Counted from the stretch's first letter, positions 1 to 8,227 are shown. The stretch is DNA of 49,778 nucleotides from an uncultured Pelagibacteraceae bacterium (GCA_902595115.1 CACJOS010000008.1:1-49778), one strand, 5' to 3'. The notes: generated from the sequence alone by a model not told the origin. A program made the numbers and translations.

Positions 1-75
1 ATCACCTAGATATCTTGCATCGTCTCTTTGCGATTTAGTTGGAATACCTTCATAATACAAATCTCTTTTAAGCAT
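1..75 (-). CDS. Start of an unidentified gene, truncated by the left window edge
   Basis: An ATG at 73-75 opens a frame on the minus strand that stays open for all 25 codons to the window edge. It starts MLKRDLYYEGIPTKSQRDDA. Only the N-terminus is inside the window, so no family can be assigned. The ATG lies inside the last codons of the FAH-family gene (8-nt overlap, ATGCTTAA). That is the translational-coupling geometry used throughout this window and makes it the likely fourth member of the leftward operon that begins with the aldehyde dehydrogenase at 2481. The fragment is hydrophilic and charged, so it is probably cytosolic. Confidence 0.6.
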   Translation of the reverse strand, partial: MLKRDLYYEGIPTKSQRDDARYLGD

Positions 76-916
76 TATTATTTACAACTTTATGCGTTTG
101 TTCTCCTAAGTGATCTATTCCAAGCTTAACAGTTTCACCACCTAATAAAAATTTAGATGGTTTTCTATTTTCTCCTACACCTGGCGGTGTTCCTGTGCAA
201 CAAATATCACCTGGGTATAAAGTCATGCAGTGGCTCATATAAGATACTAGTTGATTTATATTGAATATCATTTGATTTGTATTTCCTGTTTGCATTCGTT
301 CTCCATTAACATCTAAATACATATTTAAATTATGAACATCTGAAATTTCATCTTTTGTTAATATATAAGGACCAATAGGTCCAAAAGTATCAAAACCTTT
401 CCCTTTATCCCATGAACCACCTTTATTCTTTTGAAAATTTCTCTCACTTACATCGTTTACAAGGAAAAAACCTAAGACATAATTTAACGAATCTTTTTCA
501 CTGACATAAGAACATTTCTTCCCTATTACAAAACCTAATTCAACCTCCCAGTCTGTATGATTAGAATTTTTTGGAATTACAATATCGTCATTAGGTCCAG
601 ATACACTGTTGGTGAATTTAGAAAATATTATAGGCTCTTTTGGAATAGGCATGTTTTGTTCTATTGCGTGGTCTTTGAAATTTAATCCTATCCCAATAAA
701 TTTGGAGGGATTGTTAACACAAGCTCCAATTCTTTGATTTTTATCTAATATAGGTAAGCTCTCAACTTTGATATTATCTAATTTACCTATTGTCTCAAAA
801 TTTAAATTATCTGAATTAAAATCCTTAATGACAGATGATATATCTCTATAATTGTTATCTTTATCAATTATAATTGGTTTTTCCTTACCCGGATTTCCAA
901 TTCTTGCTAGTTTCAT
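68..916 (-). CDS. Fumarylacetoacetate hydrolase (FAH) family enzyme
   Basis: This is a 282-aa protein of the FAH superfamily, a group of metal-dependent hydrolases, lyases and hydratases acting on 2-oxo acids (acylpyruvases, ureidoglycolate lyase-like enzymes, 2-keto-4-pentenoate hydratases). The N-terminal MKLARIGNPGKEKP segment is the small domain seen in ureidoglycolate lyase-like members. The catalytic fold follows: FKDHAIE at about 80-86, DWEVELGF at 122-129 with E124 and E126 as likely metal ligands, NDVSER at 154-159 with D155 as the third, and TGTPPGVG at 241-248. The ATG at 914-916 is preferred over a longer frame from 985, because the longer frame would run through the small membrane-protein gene and lacks homologous sequence. 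The ATG overlaps the upstream TGA (ATGA). Substrate is not determinable. Co-transcription with an aldehyde dehydrogenase suggests a catabolic pathway for a 2-oxo or aldehyde intermediate. Confidence 0.88.
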   Translation of the reverse strand: MKLARIGNPGKEKPIIIDKDNNYRDISSVIKDFNSDNLNFETIGKLDNIKVESLPILDKNQRIGACVNNPSKFIGIGLNFKDHAIEQNMPIPKEPIIFSKFTNSVSGPNDDIVIPKNSNHTDWEVELGFVIGKKCSYVSEKDSLNYVLGFFLVNDVSERNFQKNKGGSWDKGKGFDTFGPIGPYILTKDEISDVHNLNMYLDVNGERMQTGNTNQMIFNINQLVSYMSHCMTLYPGDICCTGTPPGVGENRKPSKFLLGGETVKLGIDHLGEQTHKVVNNNA

Positions 917-1038
917 TTTAAAAATACGATTAAAAGTAATATCACCCAAACTGCACCATAGTAAAATGGCATCATTTTTTTCCAAGATGATAAAGCTTTT
1001 GCAGCTGTTTTAATCTCTTTTTTTTTGACTTTTACCAT
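913..1038 (-). CDS. Small single-span membrane protein (41 aa), function unknown
   Basis: A 41-codon frame runs from an ATG at 1036-1038 to a TGA at 913-915. It begins MVKVKKKEIKTAAK and is strongly basic. A hydrophobic span follows from about residue 24 to 40 (PFYYGAVWVILLLIVFL), then a terminal Lys. This is the layout of an inner-membrane single-pass peptide with a cytosolic N-terminus. The context is compelling. The ATG follows the aldehyde dehydrogenase TAA with no gap, an AAAGGAT Shine-Dalgarno sequence lies 3 nt upstream of the ATG, and its TGA overlaps the ATG of the FAH gene. Function is unknown. It could anchor the neighbouring enzymes at the membrane or be part of a small transporter, but nothing in the sequence decides this. 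Confidence 0.72.
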   Translation of the reverse strand: MVKVKKKEIKTAAKALSSWKKMMPFYYGAVWVILLLIVFLK

Positions 1039-2481
1039 TTATCCTTTCAATCCAAGATGAGTATACTTCACATTTAAATAATCTTTAATTGCCATAGAGC
1101 CGCCTTCTCTACCATAGCCTGCTTGCTTTATTCCGCCAAAAGGCGCTTCAGCTATAGCGACCAATGGAGTATTTACTGCAACAGTTCCTGTTTCCATAAG
1201 TTCTGAAGCTCTATGAGCTTTTTCCATCGAATTTGTGCAAATGTAACTTGATAAACCTAAATCATGATTATTTGCTCTCTCAATAACTTCATCAAATGTT
1301 TTAAATGATAACATTGGAACTAAAGGTCCAAAAGGTTCAACTCTCATTATTGTAAAATCATCTTTAATATTATCAAAGATGGTTGGTTCATAATAAAATC
1401 CTTTATTAAATCCTTGAGGTCTTTTTCCTCCTAGAAGAACTTTTCCTCCTTCTTTTTTTGTTGTTTCAACTAGTTCTTCAACTTCATTTAATCTTTTTTT
1501 TGTTGTCAAAGGTCCTAATTGAACTGATGGATCCATACCATCACCAATTTTCAATTTTTTTGTTTTTTCAATAAATAAATTTACAAATTCATCTTTTTTA
1601 TTTTCTTGGATATAAAATCTATTTGGAGATATACATACTTGGCCATTATTTCTAAATTTTGCTGCGATAGCCATGTCTGTAGCTTTTTTAATATCAGCAT
1701 CTTCAAAAACAATAAACGGAGAGTGTCCACTTAACTCCATTGTTACTCTTTGAACTTTATCTGCAGCTTGTTTTAATATTAGTTTACCAACTCTTGATGA
1801 GCCAGTTATTGATATTTTTTTAATTATATCTGATGAAATTAATTGTGATGCAATACTAGGAGGATCTCCCGAAAGTAAATTTACAACACCAGCCGGAACA
1901 CCACACTCCTTACATATATCTACTAGCTCCATAACGGTACCAGGTGTTATAACATCAGGTTTAATAATTACTGAACAACCAGCTGCTAGTGCTGTTGAAA
2001 TTTTTCTTGAAGATAAAACTAATGGAAAATTCCATGGCGATAGTGCAGCCACTACTCCGACTGGTTGATAATATACATGTACTCTAGTATCTTTAAATCT
2101 GCTCTCAACAGTTTGACCATAAATTCTTTTTGTTTCTTCTGCGTTCCATTCAAAAATATCTGCTGATCCTCCAACTTCACCTTTTGCTTCAGCAAATGGT
2201 TTTCCAACCTCAAGTGTCATCCACTTAGCTAAGACATCTTGTTTTTCTCTCATCTTATCTGCAATTTTTCTTAATGTATAAGATCTTTGCCAAGGTGGTG
2301 TGTTTTTCCAAACTTCCAAACCTTTTTGTGCAGACTTAAGAGCATCGTCTACATCTTTTGCACTTGCTTTTGAAGCATGACCAATAATTTCTTCATTTGC
2401 AGGATTAATTACTTCGTATGATTGTTTATCTGAAGACTGTTGCCATTTTCCATCAATGAATTGTCCAAATTTGCTATACAT
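1039..2481 (-). CDS. NAD(P)-dependent aldehyde dehydrogenase, succinate-semialdehyde dehydrogenase-like
   Basis: A 480-aa aldehyde dehydrogenase that oxidises an aldehyde to the acid with NAD(P)+. Key elements are visible in order: PWNFP at 149-153 (oxyanion N151), the cofactor-binding Lys in IIKP at 172-175, ITGSSRVG at 225-232, the general base E249 in MELSGHSPF, and the nucleophile C283 in NNGQVCISP. The sequence style (SGHSPFIVFEDADI) is closest to GabD/SSADH-type and glycolaldehyde-type enzymes, with Ser where most have Gly after the EL pair. Start: the open frame extends upstream to 2625, but family alignment begins at MYSKFGQFIDGKW, giving ATG 2479-2481. It heads a leftward operon with the 41-aa membrane peptide, the FAH enzyme and a truncated gene. 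Exact substrate is unknown. Confidence 0.9.
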   Translation of the reverse strand: MYSKFGQFIDGKWQQSSDKQSYEVINPANEEIIGHASKASAKDVDDALKSAQKGLEVWKNTPPWQRSYTLRKIADKMREKQDVLAKWMTLEVGKPFAEAKGEVGGSADIFEWNAEETKRIYGQTVESRFKDTRVHVYYQPVGVVAALSPWNFPLVLSSRKISTALAAGCSVIIKPDVITPGTVMELVDICKECGVPAGVVNLLSGDPPSIASQLISSDIIKKISITGSSRVGKLILKQAADKVQRVTMELSGHSPFIVFEDADIKKATDMAIAAKFRNNGQVCISPNRFYIQENKKDEFVNLFIEKTKKLKIGDGMDPSVQLGPLTTKKRLNEVEELVETTKKEGGKVLLGGKRPQGFNKGFYYEPTIFDNIKDDFTIMRVEPFGPLVPMLSFKTFDEVIERANNHDLGLSSYICTNSMEKAHRASELMETGTVAVNTPLVAIAEAPFGGIKQAGYGREGGSMAIKDYLNVKYTHLGLKG

Positions 2482-2550
2482 AATTTTTAATTTATGATTA
2501 ATTAGTGGTCTATTAACCTTGAATATATCTATAAATAAGTAAAAAATAAA

Positions 2551-3402
2551 GTGTCTAAGTCTTTCCCTCTTCTGTTCATACTTCTTTGGTCTTCTGCATT
2601 TATAACAACCCTTCCAATTGTTCAAAATAGTGATCCATTCTCTGCTTTAGCCTTTAGATTTTTCTTAGTAGCTATTTGTTTTTTTATATATTCAATTTAC
2701 AAAAAAACTAAAATATCAGTTAATAGCAAAGACCTAGTAAATTCTTTAGGCACTGGCATTTTGTTTCATGGACTTTACCTAGGTGGAGTTTTTTACTCAA
2801 TATTTATAGGCTTTCCGACAAGTCTAACCGCACTTATAGTTACTATGCAGCCAATTTTAACTAATTTACTAGCAGGTTATTTTTTAAAAGAAAAAGTCTC
2901 ACTTAATCAATGGTTAGGAGTTTTGTTAGGTTTCACAGGTGCAGTAATGGTTCTAGGATTTGATATTGGAAAATCATTACCAATCGAAGGAGTAATTTCT
3001 TCAATTATAGCTTTGATTGCAATTACAACATCTACGATTTGGCAAAAAAAAATAAGTAACAATATTCCTTTATCTGTAAATAATATGTATCAAGCAGTTG
3101 GTGCAGTTTTATTTCATTTGCTGATTATTATTTTTATATTTAAAGAGCCATTTATAAATTTAAATTCAGATTTTTTGTTAGCAATGAGTCATCAAGTATT
3201 TCTTGTCTCCTTAGGAGCATTTTCTATTTTAATGTATTTAATAAAAAATAATTCTGCGAGCAAAACTGTATCATTATTTTTTTTAATACCAGTAGTTACA
3301 GCATTGATGGCTTGGATATTTTTAGGTGAAGAGTTGATGAAAATCGATATTGCTGGTTTCATAATCGCATCCACAGGTGTGTTTATTTCAACAAGAAAAT
3401 AA
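2551..3402 (+). CDS. EamA/DMT-family transporter
   Basis: A 283-aa integral membrane protein of the drug/metabolite transporter (EamA) superfamily, usually small-molecule or amino-acid exporters. About ten hydrophobic segments are seen in two repeats. The first begins LLFILLWSSAFIT and contains the family's SLTALIVTMQPILTNLLAGYFLKEKV signature. The second repeat ends with PVVTALMAWIFLGEEL. The start is a GTG at 2551-2553, chosen because it directly precedes the first membrane segment and no in-frame ATG lies upstream. No good Shine-Dalgarno sequence is visible. It is divergent from the aldehyde dehydrogenase, with 69 bp between the starts. Substrate cannot be read from the sequence. Confidence 0.85.
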   Translation: MSKSFPLLFILLWSSAFITTLPIVQNSDPFSALAFRFFLVAICFFIYSIYKKTKISVNSKDLVNSLGTGILFHGLYLGGVFYSIFIGFPTSLTALIVTMQPILTNLLAGYFLKEKVSLNQWLGVLLGFTGAVMVLGFDIGKSLPIEGVISSIIALIAITTSTIWQKKISNNIPLSVNNMYQAVGAVLFHLLIIIFIFKEPFINLNSDFLLAMSHQVFLVSLGAFSILMYLIKNNSASKTVSLFFLIPVVTALMAWIFLGEELMKIDIAGFIIASTGVFISTRK

Positions 3403-3485
3403 ATATTTAAGCGAAAATTTGATGAGACATTTTATTTCTTAATTTTCTCTCTTTTGTGTTAGATTTAAAAAAAAAGGAGAAACAT

Positions 3486-3803
3486 ATGAAGGCATATATT
3501 ATGGGTAACTACACTGAAAAAGCTTTTCAGGGTTTTATGAAAGATCCAACGAGTGATAGAAAAGCAGTTGTAGAACAATTAACAAAAGCTGTTGGTGGAA
3601 CAATTCACAGTATGGATATCGTCAGAGGTTCATATGATTTTATTGTTGTAACTGAAGTAGGATCATTTGATGACTTTGCTGCTATAAAATTAGTTGTGGA
3701 ATCATCTGGTGCAGTAAAAAATATGACAATGTTAGAGGCTATAGATTTTACAAAAGCAACAACTAAGGCAAGCAAGATTGGTTATAAACCACCAGGACAG
3801 TAA
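3486..3803 (+). CDS. GYD domain-containing protein
   Basis: A 105-aa cytosolic protein covering one GYD domain (small ferredoxin-like fold of unknown function). The recognisable core is the MGNYTEKAFQGFMKDPTSDR start, VGGTIHSMDIVRGSYDFIVV in the middle (GSYD where most members have GEYD), and VKNMTMLEAI near the end. The ATG at 3486 is preferred over the upstream in-frame codon at 3456, because AAAAAGGAGAAACAT supplies a strong Shine-Dalgarno sequence and homologues start here. It stands alone on the plus strand and converges on the DUF779 gene with only 5 nt between stop codons. Biochemical role is unknown. Confidence 0.85.
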   Translation: MKAYIMGNYTEKAFQGFMKDPTSDRKAVVEQLTKAVGGTIHSMDIVRGSYDFIVVTEVGSFDDFAAIKLVVESSGAVKNMTMLEAIDFTKATTKASKIGYKPPGQ

Positions 3804-3808
3804 TTAAT

Positions 3809-4177
3809 TTATTGTTTTTTTTCGTTATCAACTACTAAGCAGATTTCTGATTTAGTCAGAAATCTGCGGCCTGTTCCATTATCTAATGAGAACATGCCAC
3901 CAATACCTTTTACGGCATCTATGGTCAAATCAGTATGTTTCCATTTTTCATATTGATCACCGTTCATGTAAAAAGGTACGCCACCTATTTCACCTAACTT
4001 AATATCATTATCTCCTAATGGAAATTCTCCTTCTTGAAAACACATTGGAGCACTTCCATCACAACAACCACCTGATTGATGAAACATTAATTTTTCACCA
4101 TATTTTTCTTTAAGCTCAGAGAGAAGGCTTAGTGCTGAATGTGTTGCTGATACTTTCATTTTTAAAGTACGGCCCAT
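3809..4177 (-). CDS. DUF779 domain-containing protein, aldehyde dehydrogenase partner
   Basis: A 122-aa protein of the DUF779 family. The conserved signature FHQSGGCCDGSAPMC is present at about residues 32-46 and its four Cys/His-rich positions could bind a metal. The family is commonly encoded beside acetaldehyde or aldehyde dehydrogenases, and here it lies 33 nt downstream of one, so a shared pathway is likely although its biochemical role is not established. Start choice is uncertain. ATG 4175-4177 gives 122 aa. An internal ATG at 4157-4159 (MKVSATHSAL) fits the family N-terminus equally well and would give 116 aa. Neither has a clear Shine-Dalgarno sequence. A hairpin overlaps the first start. 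Confidence 0.85.
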   Translation of the reverse strand: MGRTLKMKVSATHSALSLLSELKEKYGEKLMFHQSGGCCDGSAPMCFQEGEFPLGDNDIKLGEIGGVPFYMNGDQYEKWKHTDLTIDAVKGIGGMFSLDNGTGRRFLTKSEICLVVDNEKKQ

Positions 4178-4195
4178 GATATAGAATCATGAGCC
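4171..4195. repeat. Hairpin-forming inverted repeat at the aldehyde dehydrogenase/DUF779 junction
   Basis: GGCCCATGAT and ATCATGAGCC face each other across a 5-nt loop: nine of ten base pairs form, with one C/A mismatch. On the transcribed strand this would form a stable stem for such AT-rich DNA and would contain the upstream start codon of the DUF779 gene. It could tune translation of DUF779 relative to the dehydrogenase or act as a processing or attenuation site. The pairing is seen directly; the role is inferred. Confidence 0.45.
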
Positions 4196-4210
4196 AGTAT
4201 ATATTATTGA

Positions 4211-5755
4211 TTAAAAGAAGCCCAATTTTTTCTCAGCATAAGAAACGTGTAAGTTCTTATTCTGTCTATAATGATTAAGCATCATTTTATGAGTTTCTCT
4301 TCCAACTCCTGATTGTTTGTATCCACCAAATGGTGAGTGAGCTGGATAAGCATGATAACAATTAGTCCATACTATTCCTGCTTGAATTGCTCTTCCCATT
4401 CTGTGAGCTATATTTCCATTTCTCGTCCATACAGCTGCTCCTAAACCATAAAGAGTATCATTAGCAATTTTCAATGCTTCTGCTTCATCTTTAAATTTAA
4501 TTACAGATACAACTGGTCCGAAGATCTCTTCTTGAGATATTCTCATGTTGTTTTTAGCCTCAAAAACAGTTGGTTGGATATAATTTCCTTTTTCCAAGCC
4601 ACTATTAAGCTTAGCAACACTTCCACCAGTAAGAACTTTAGCGCCTTCTTTTTTACCTAGCTCTAGATAAGACTTAATCTTCTCCATTTGCTCTACTGAC
4701 GCTTGAGCTCCAATCATTGTCTCCATTTTTAAAGGATTATCTTGCACAACAGCTTTTGTTCTAGCAATAGCTCTTTCCATGAATTTATCATAGATAGACT
4801 CTTGAATTAAAGCTCTGCTTGGGCAAGTACAAACTTCACCCTGGTTTAGATTGAACATTACAAAACCTTCAATACATTTATCGAAGAAATCATCATCTTT
4901 ATCCATGACGTCTTCAAAGAAGATATTAGGAGATTTTCCACCTAATTCTAATGTAATTGGAATTATGTTTTGTGCAGCATACTGCATAATCAATCTTCCA
5001 GTTGTTGTTTCACCAGTAAATGCAACTTTTGCAACTCGTTTAGATGATGCTAAAGGTTTACCTGCTTCTAATCCAAAACCGCTAACAATGTTAACAACAC
5101 CTTTAGGTAATAAGTCTCCAATAAGTTCCATCATTACCATAATTGATGCTGGCGTTTGTTCAGCTGGTTTTAAAACTGAACAGTTTCCTGCAGCAAGAGC
5201 TGGTGCTAATTTCCATGTTGCCATTAACAATGGGAAATTCCATGGAACTATCTGACCAACTACTCCTAGTGGTTCATGAAAATTGTATGAGTATTGATTA
5301 TTAGCAATCTCAGCAATAGAACCTTCTTCAGCTCTAATTACTCCTGCGAAATATCTCCAGTGATCAATCACTAAAGGTAAGTCAGCAGCCATACATTCTC
5401 TGATCGGTTTACCATTATCTAAACATTCAGCGACAGCTAATAAGTTTAGATTTTTTTCTAAAACATCAGCAATTTTATACAAGATGTTTGATCTTGTTGT
5501 GATGTCTGTCTTTCCCCATTCAGGGAAAGCTGCGTGTGCCGCGTCTAATGCAGCTTCCACGTCTTTCTCATTTGAACGCGCAACTGAACAGATCTTCTCA
5601 TTAGATATCGGGCTTACATTGTCAAAATATTTACCAGATAGAGGTTCTACAAATTTACCGTTAATGTAGTTTCCATACTTTGCTTTAAATGGAAATTTAA
5701 CCTTTAGATGAGAGGTATCTAGAACCGAAGACACTTTCATTGCTTCTGCACTCAT
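4211..5755 (-). CDS. NAD-dependent aldehyde dehydrogenase (acetaldehyde/ExaC-like)
   Basis: A 514-aa aldehyde dehydrogenase oxidising a short-chain aldehyde to the acid. It has PWNFP at 171-175 (N173), the cofactor-binding [16 protein letters not shown], the general base E270 in LELGGKSPN, and the nucleophile in [11 protein letters not shown] (C309, followed by C311). The paired-cysteine motif and the DUF779 neighbour are typical of the ExaC/AldA acetaldehyde dehydrogenase branch. The start is ATG 5753-5755, because GGAGG lies 5 nt upstream; an in-frame codon at 5803 would add an unrelated N-terminus. It is probably co-transcribed with the DUF779 gene. The divergent 148-bp region upstream contains a 6-bp palindrome and a parS-like element. 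Confidence 0.92.
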   Translation of the reverse strand: MSAEAMKVSSVLDTSHLKVKFPFKAKYGNYINGKFVEPLSGKYFDNVSPISNEKICSVARSNEKDVEAALDAAHAAFPEWGKTDITTRSNILYKIADVLEKNLNLLAVAECLDNGKPIRECMAADLPLVIDHWRYFAGVIRAEEGSIAEIANNQYSYNFHEPLGVVGQIVPWNFPLLMATWKLAPALAAGNCSVLKPAEQTPASIMVMMELIGDLLPKGVVNIVSGFGLEAGKPLASSKRVAKVAFTGETTTGRLIMQYAAQNIIPITLELGGKSPNIFFEDVMDKDDDFFDKCIEGFVMFNLNQGEVCTCPSRALIQESIYDKFMERAIARTKAVVQDNPLKMETMIGAQASVEQMEKIKSYLELGKKEGAKVLTGGSVAKLNSGLEKGNYIQPTVFEAKNNMRISQEEIFGPVVSVIKFKDEAEALKIANDTLYGLGAAVWTRNGNIAHRMGRAIQAGIVWTNCYHAYPAHSPFGGYKQSGVGRETHKMMLNHYRQNKNLHVSYAEKKLGFF

Positions 5756-5828
5756 TTTTCCTCCATTTTTTATAATTCCAATTAAAACAATTTTTAATTG
5801 CAATGTAAATGTAACAAAATATTTTCAA

Positions 5829-5845
5829 CTTGAAATTGATTCAAG
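5829..5845. repeat. Perfect inverted repeat CTTGAA-N5-TTCAAG between divergent genes
   Basis: Two 6-bp arms, CTTGAA (5829-5834) and TTCAAG (5840-5845), surround ATTGA. The element lies about 75 bp upstream of the aldehyde dehydrogenase start and 58 bp upstream of the methyltransferase start. It could be an operator for a dimeric regulator of either gene. The arms are short and the DNA is AT-rich, so chance is not excluded. Confidence 0.35.
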
Positions 5846-5885
5846 AATTAAAAATCATGAAATATTCAATTAAAAGTTTTATTAT

Positions 5886-5901
5886 GGTTTCACGTGAAAT
5901 T
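5886..5901. promoter_or_regulatory. parS-like palindrome (13/16 match to ParB-binding consensus)
   Basis: GGTTTCACGTGAAATT contains the perfect 12-bp palindrome TTTCACGTGAAA at 5888-5899. Compared with the broadly conserved bacterial parS 16-mer TGTTTCACGTGAAACA it differs only at positions 1, 15 and 16. It sits immediately upstream of the methyltransferase ATG at 5904, where it could also serve as an operator. Whether ParB binds here cannot be judged from one window. Confidence 0.45.
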
Positions 5902-5903
5902 TT

Positions 5904-6818
5904 ATGGATAAAAATTTTTTTAAAAAATTAAGAATTTTAGATGGCGGTATGGGACAAGAGTTACACGCACGCGGTCTTGTTTCAAAAGGAACTCTTTGGT
6001 CAACAAGTGCAATATTAGATGAGAAATATCATCAATCTGTGGTTGATATACATTTAGATTATATTGAGGCAGGTGCAGAACTAATTACTACTACAAATTT
6101 TTCAAGTAGAAGAATTAGAATGGAGCAAAATAAAGTTAATGATATGTTTGAATTTGCCAATAAAAAAGCTTGTCAACTTGCTCTTAAAGCAAAAGAACAA
6201 TCAAAAAAAGAAGTTATAATAGCTGGAAGTATACCGGCACAATCAGATACTTATAGGGAAGACACTAGATCAAGTGAAATTATTCATCAAAATTTTTATG
6301 ATCAAATTAATTGTCTAAAGGATTTTATAGATGTCTTTTATTTAGATGTTATTTCTAGTGGAAGAGAAATAGCTATAGCCACTGAAATAATTGATAAATT
6401 AAATAAACCTATTCTTGTTGGTATTCATTTACTAAAAAACGGAAAATTACCTTCGGGTGAGACCATTAATGAAGTAATGAAAAAAAATAAAAGCTCTAAT
6501 TGGATTGGTATTATTGCTTCATGTGTGTCGCTTGAAATTGCTGAAAATTCAATAAATGAGCTAAAAATTCATGAATTACCCTTTGGGTATAAGGTTAATC
6601 TTTGGGGTGATGATGAGCCATCTCCAGTGAGAAAAATTAATTCAGCTAAATTCGACGAAGATGCAGTCAACTTAAATACTGTTATGGGAAAAAGAGAAGT
6701 ATCAGGTGAAATTTTTAAAAAGTTGGGTAAAAATTTTATCAATAATGGTGCAACTATATTAGGTGGTTGCTGCGAAACTAATCCAAGGCATATTGCTGCT
6801 TTGTCAGAGCTAAAATAA
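5904..6818 (+). CDS. Homocysteine S-methyltransferase family protein
   Basis: A 304-aa TIM-barrel methyltransferase of the homocysteine S-methyltransferase family, which moves a methyl group from a donor such as S-methylmethionine or a betaine to homocysteine to give methionine. The N-terminus LRILDGGMGQEL is the family hallmark. The three zinc-ligand cysteines that activate homocysteine are present: C207 in IIASCVS, and C289-C290 in GGCCETNPRHI. The length is normal for the MmuM-type single-domain enzyme. The donor substrate is not evident. No strong Shine-Dalgarno sequence precedes ATG 5904; the parS-like palindrome occupies that position. The gene converges on the DMT gene with 7 nt between stop codons. 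Confidence 0.85.
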   Translation: MDKNFFKKLRILDGGMGQELHARGLVSKGTLWSTSAILDEKYHQSVVDIHLDYIEAGAELITTTNFSSRRIRMEQNKVNDMFEFANKKACQLALKAKEQSKKEVIIAGSIPAQSDTYREDTRSSEIIHQNFYDQINCLKDFIDVFYLDVISSGREIAIATEIIDKLNKPILVGIHLLKNGKLPSGETINEVMKKNKSSNWIGIIASCVSLEIAENSINELKIHELPFGYKVNLWGDDEPSPVRKINSAKFDEDAVNLNTVMGKREVSGEIFKKLGKNFINNGATILGGCCETNPRHIAALSELK

Positions 6819-6825
6819 AATTTTT

Positions 6826-7701
6826 TTAATCATTTGATTTTTTTGCTAAATAAATTCCAACAAGAACTAATACTACTGAAACAATAATTTTAGGAGTGAT
6901 TAACTCTTTTAAAAAAATGTATCCTAAAATTATTCCAAAAATTGGAATTAAAAAAGACACCTGAGATTGAAAAATTAATCCATTTTTCTTTAAAATAGAA
7001 AATCTTAATAACCAAGCAAGACCAGTCGATACTAAACCAAGATAAACGACTGATATGATAGATAATGTGTTTGGAGTGCTGTTCCATGGCTGTTCAAAAA
7101 TCATAGTTAAAGGTAACAAAATTATTGATGCCCAAATACATATGGATGTTGTTACGTTTTCATTTCTTTTATTACTTATCTTTAAAGTAAGAACACCTCC
7201 CACAACATAACCGGTTGCACCCAGTAGAATTAAAAGCGCTGAATAAAAATTATTTTCATTTATTAAAATATTATCTGAAAATAAATAAACAATTCCTGAA
7301 AAGCCAATTAAAACTCCAATTGTTTTGATTAAATTAAATTTTTCGTTCTTTGTAAAATAATGACCTAAAATCGTAGAAGTTAATGGAGTGCTCGACATCA
7401 ATATAGCTGCCAAATTGCTTTGAACAGCTTTAATTCCATAAGATATAAAAAAAAATGGAATTACAAGATTGACAAATCCAATTAAAGCAAACCAATACCA
7501 GTCTTTAGAAAAAACCTCGATTTTAATATTTTTTATATTACATAAAATAATTAGAGGTATTGATGCTAAAAAAACTCTCAAAAAAGCAATTGTTACTGGT
7601 CCAAAAGATTCTGTTGCTATTTTTATATTAAAAAAAGCTGATGACCATATCAAAGCTAAAAAACACAAAAGAGAATAATCAATGATTGTTGGTTTTCTCA
7701 C
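6826..7701 (-). CDS. EamA/DMT-family transporter
   Basis: A 291-aa membrane protein with two five-helix EamA repeats. The first starts SLLCFLALIWSSAFFNIKIA and includes QSNLAAILMSSTPLTSTILGHYFTKNEK. The second ends with SFLIPIFGIILGYIFLKEL and a Lys-rich tail. The family exports amino acids or other small metabolites; this member's substrate is unknown. It starts with GTG at 7699-7701, with GGAG 11 nt upstream. The GTG overlaps the TGA of the upstream deacylase gene (GTGA), so the two are translationally coupled and form a two-gene operon. It is not closely similar to the other EamA protein in the window at 2551-3402. Confidence 0.87.
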   Translation of the reverse strand: MRKPTIIDYSLLCFLALIWSSAFFNIKIATESFGPVTIAFLRVFLASIPLIILCNIKNIKIEVFSKDWYWFALIGFVNLVIPFFFISYGIKAVQSNLAAILMSSTPLTSTILGHYFTKNEKFNLIKTIGVLIGFSGIVYLFSDNILINENNFYSALLILLGATGYVVGGVLTLKISNKRNENVTTSICIWASIILLPLTMIFEQPWNSTPNTLSIISVVYLGLVSTGLAWLLRFSILKKNGLIFQSQVSFLIPIFGIILGYIFLKELITPKIIVSVVLVLVGIYLAKKSND

Positions 7702-8180
7702 TCTGTTATCTCCAAGACTTTTGATGATGTAATCTCATTTAATTTTTTAAAATTTATTTCAAAAACACAATTTGGATGTCCTGCTGCAGCATATAATTTG
7801 TTAAATCTTTCTAGTGAATTATCCATAAATATTTCTATGTCATTTAACAAACCAACTGGAGATACACCACCAATAGTATAACCTGTTTGAGTTTTTACTT
7901 GCTCAGGTGAAGCCATACAGAGATCATTTTTTTGGGTAATCTTCTTAAGTTTATTTAAAGAACATTTTTTATCTCCAGATACTAAACAAAGAACAAAACT
8001 ATTTTCAGCTCTGAAAAGTAAACTTTTTACTATTGCGCCAACCTCACAACCAAGAGCTAAAGATGCATCTTGCGCAGTTCTTGCTGTCTTTTTTAGAACC
8101 TTAACATTTAATGAATTATCAAATCTTTTAAGAGCTTCTTGGGCTCTTCTAACTGGTTCATTATTTAATAAGTCATCCAT
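7698..8180 (-). CDS. YbaK/EbsC-family aminoacyl-tRNA deacylase
   Basis: A 160-aa protein of the YbaK/ProRS INS-domain superfamily, which hydrolyses mischarged aminoacyl-tRNA in trans (for example Cys-tRNA(Pro) or Ala-tRNA(Pro)). The diagnostic elements are the central Lys in AIVKSLLF (K52), the LVSGDKK strand at about 67-72, and the glycine loop GGVSPVG at 104-110 that shapes the substrate pocket. Family length is typical. The specificity branch cannot be assigned. It overlaps the downstream DMT transporter by 4 nt. The 136-bp gap to the divergent glnA start contains the likely promoters of both. Confidence 0.85.
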   Translation of the reverse strand: MDDLLNNEPVRRAQEALKRFDNSLNVKVLKKTARTAQDASLALGCEVGAIVKSLLFRAENSFVLCLVSGDKKCSLNKLKKITQKNDLCMASPEQVKTQTGYTIGGVSPVGLLNDIEIFMDNSLERFNKLYAAAGHPNCVFEINFKKLNEITSSKVLEITE

Positions 8181-8227
8181 ACAACTATTAATTGTTTGTA
8201 AAATATTAATAACTTTGGTTAAAATCC

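Noticed and set aside
1039..2625. A 528-aa version of the aldehyde dehydrogenase beginning at 2625
   Set aside because: The extra 48 residues are not family-like, contain a Lys/Arg-rich run, and would overlap the start of the divergent EamA gene; homology starts at MYSKFGQF (2481).
4851..5255. 134-aa plus-strand frame opposite the aldehyde dehydrogenase, and similar opposite-strand frames elsewhere
   Set aside because: They are reverse-complement shadows of well-identified genes, with no ribosome sites or recognisable domains.
5756..5903. SAM riboswitch (SAM-II or SAM-V type) before the homocysteine methyltransferase
   Set aside because: These occur before methionine-cycle genes in marine bacteria, but no matching stem/pseudoknot sequence could be recognised; only short palindromes are present. 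A covariance-model search would settle it.
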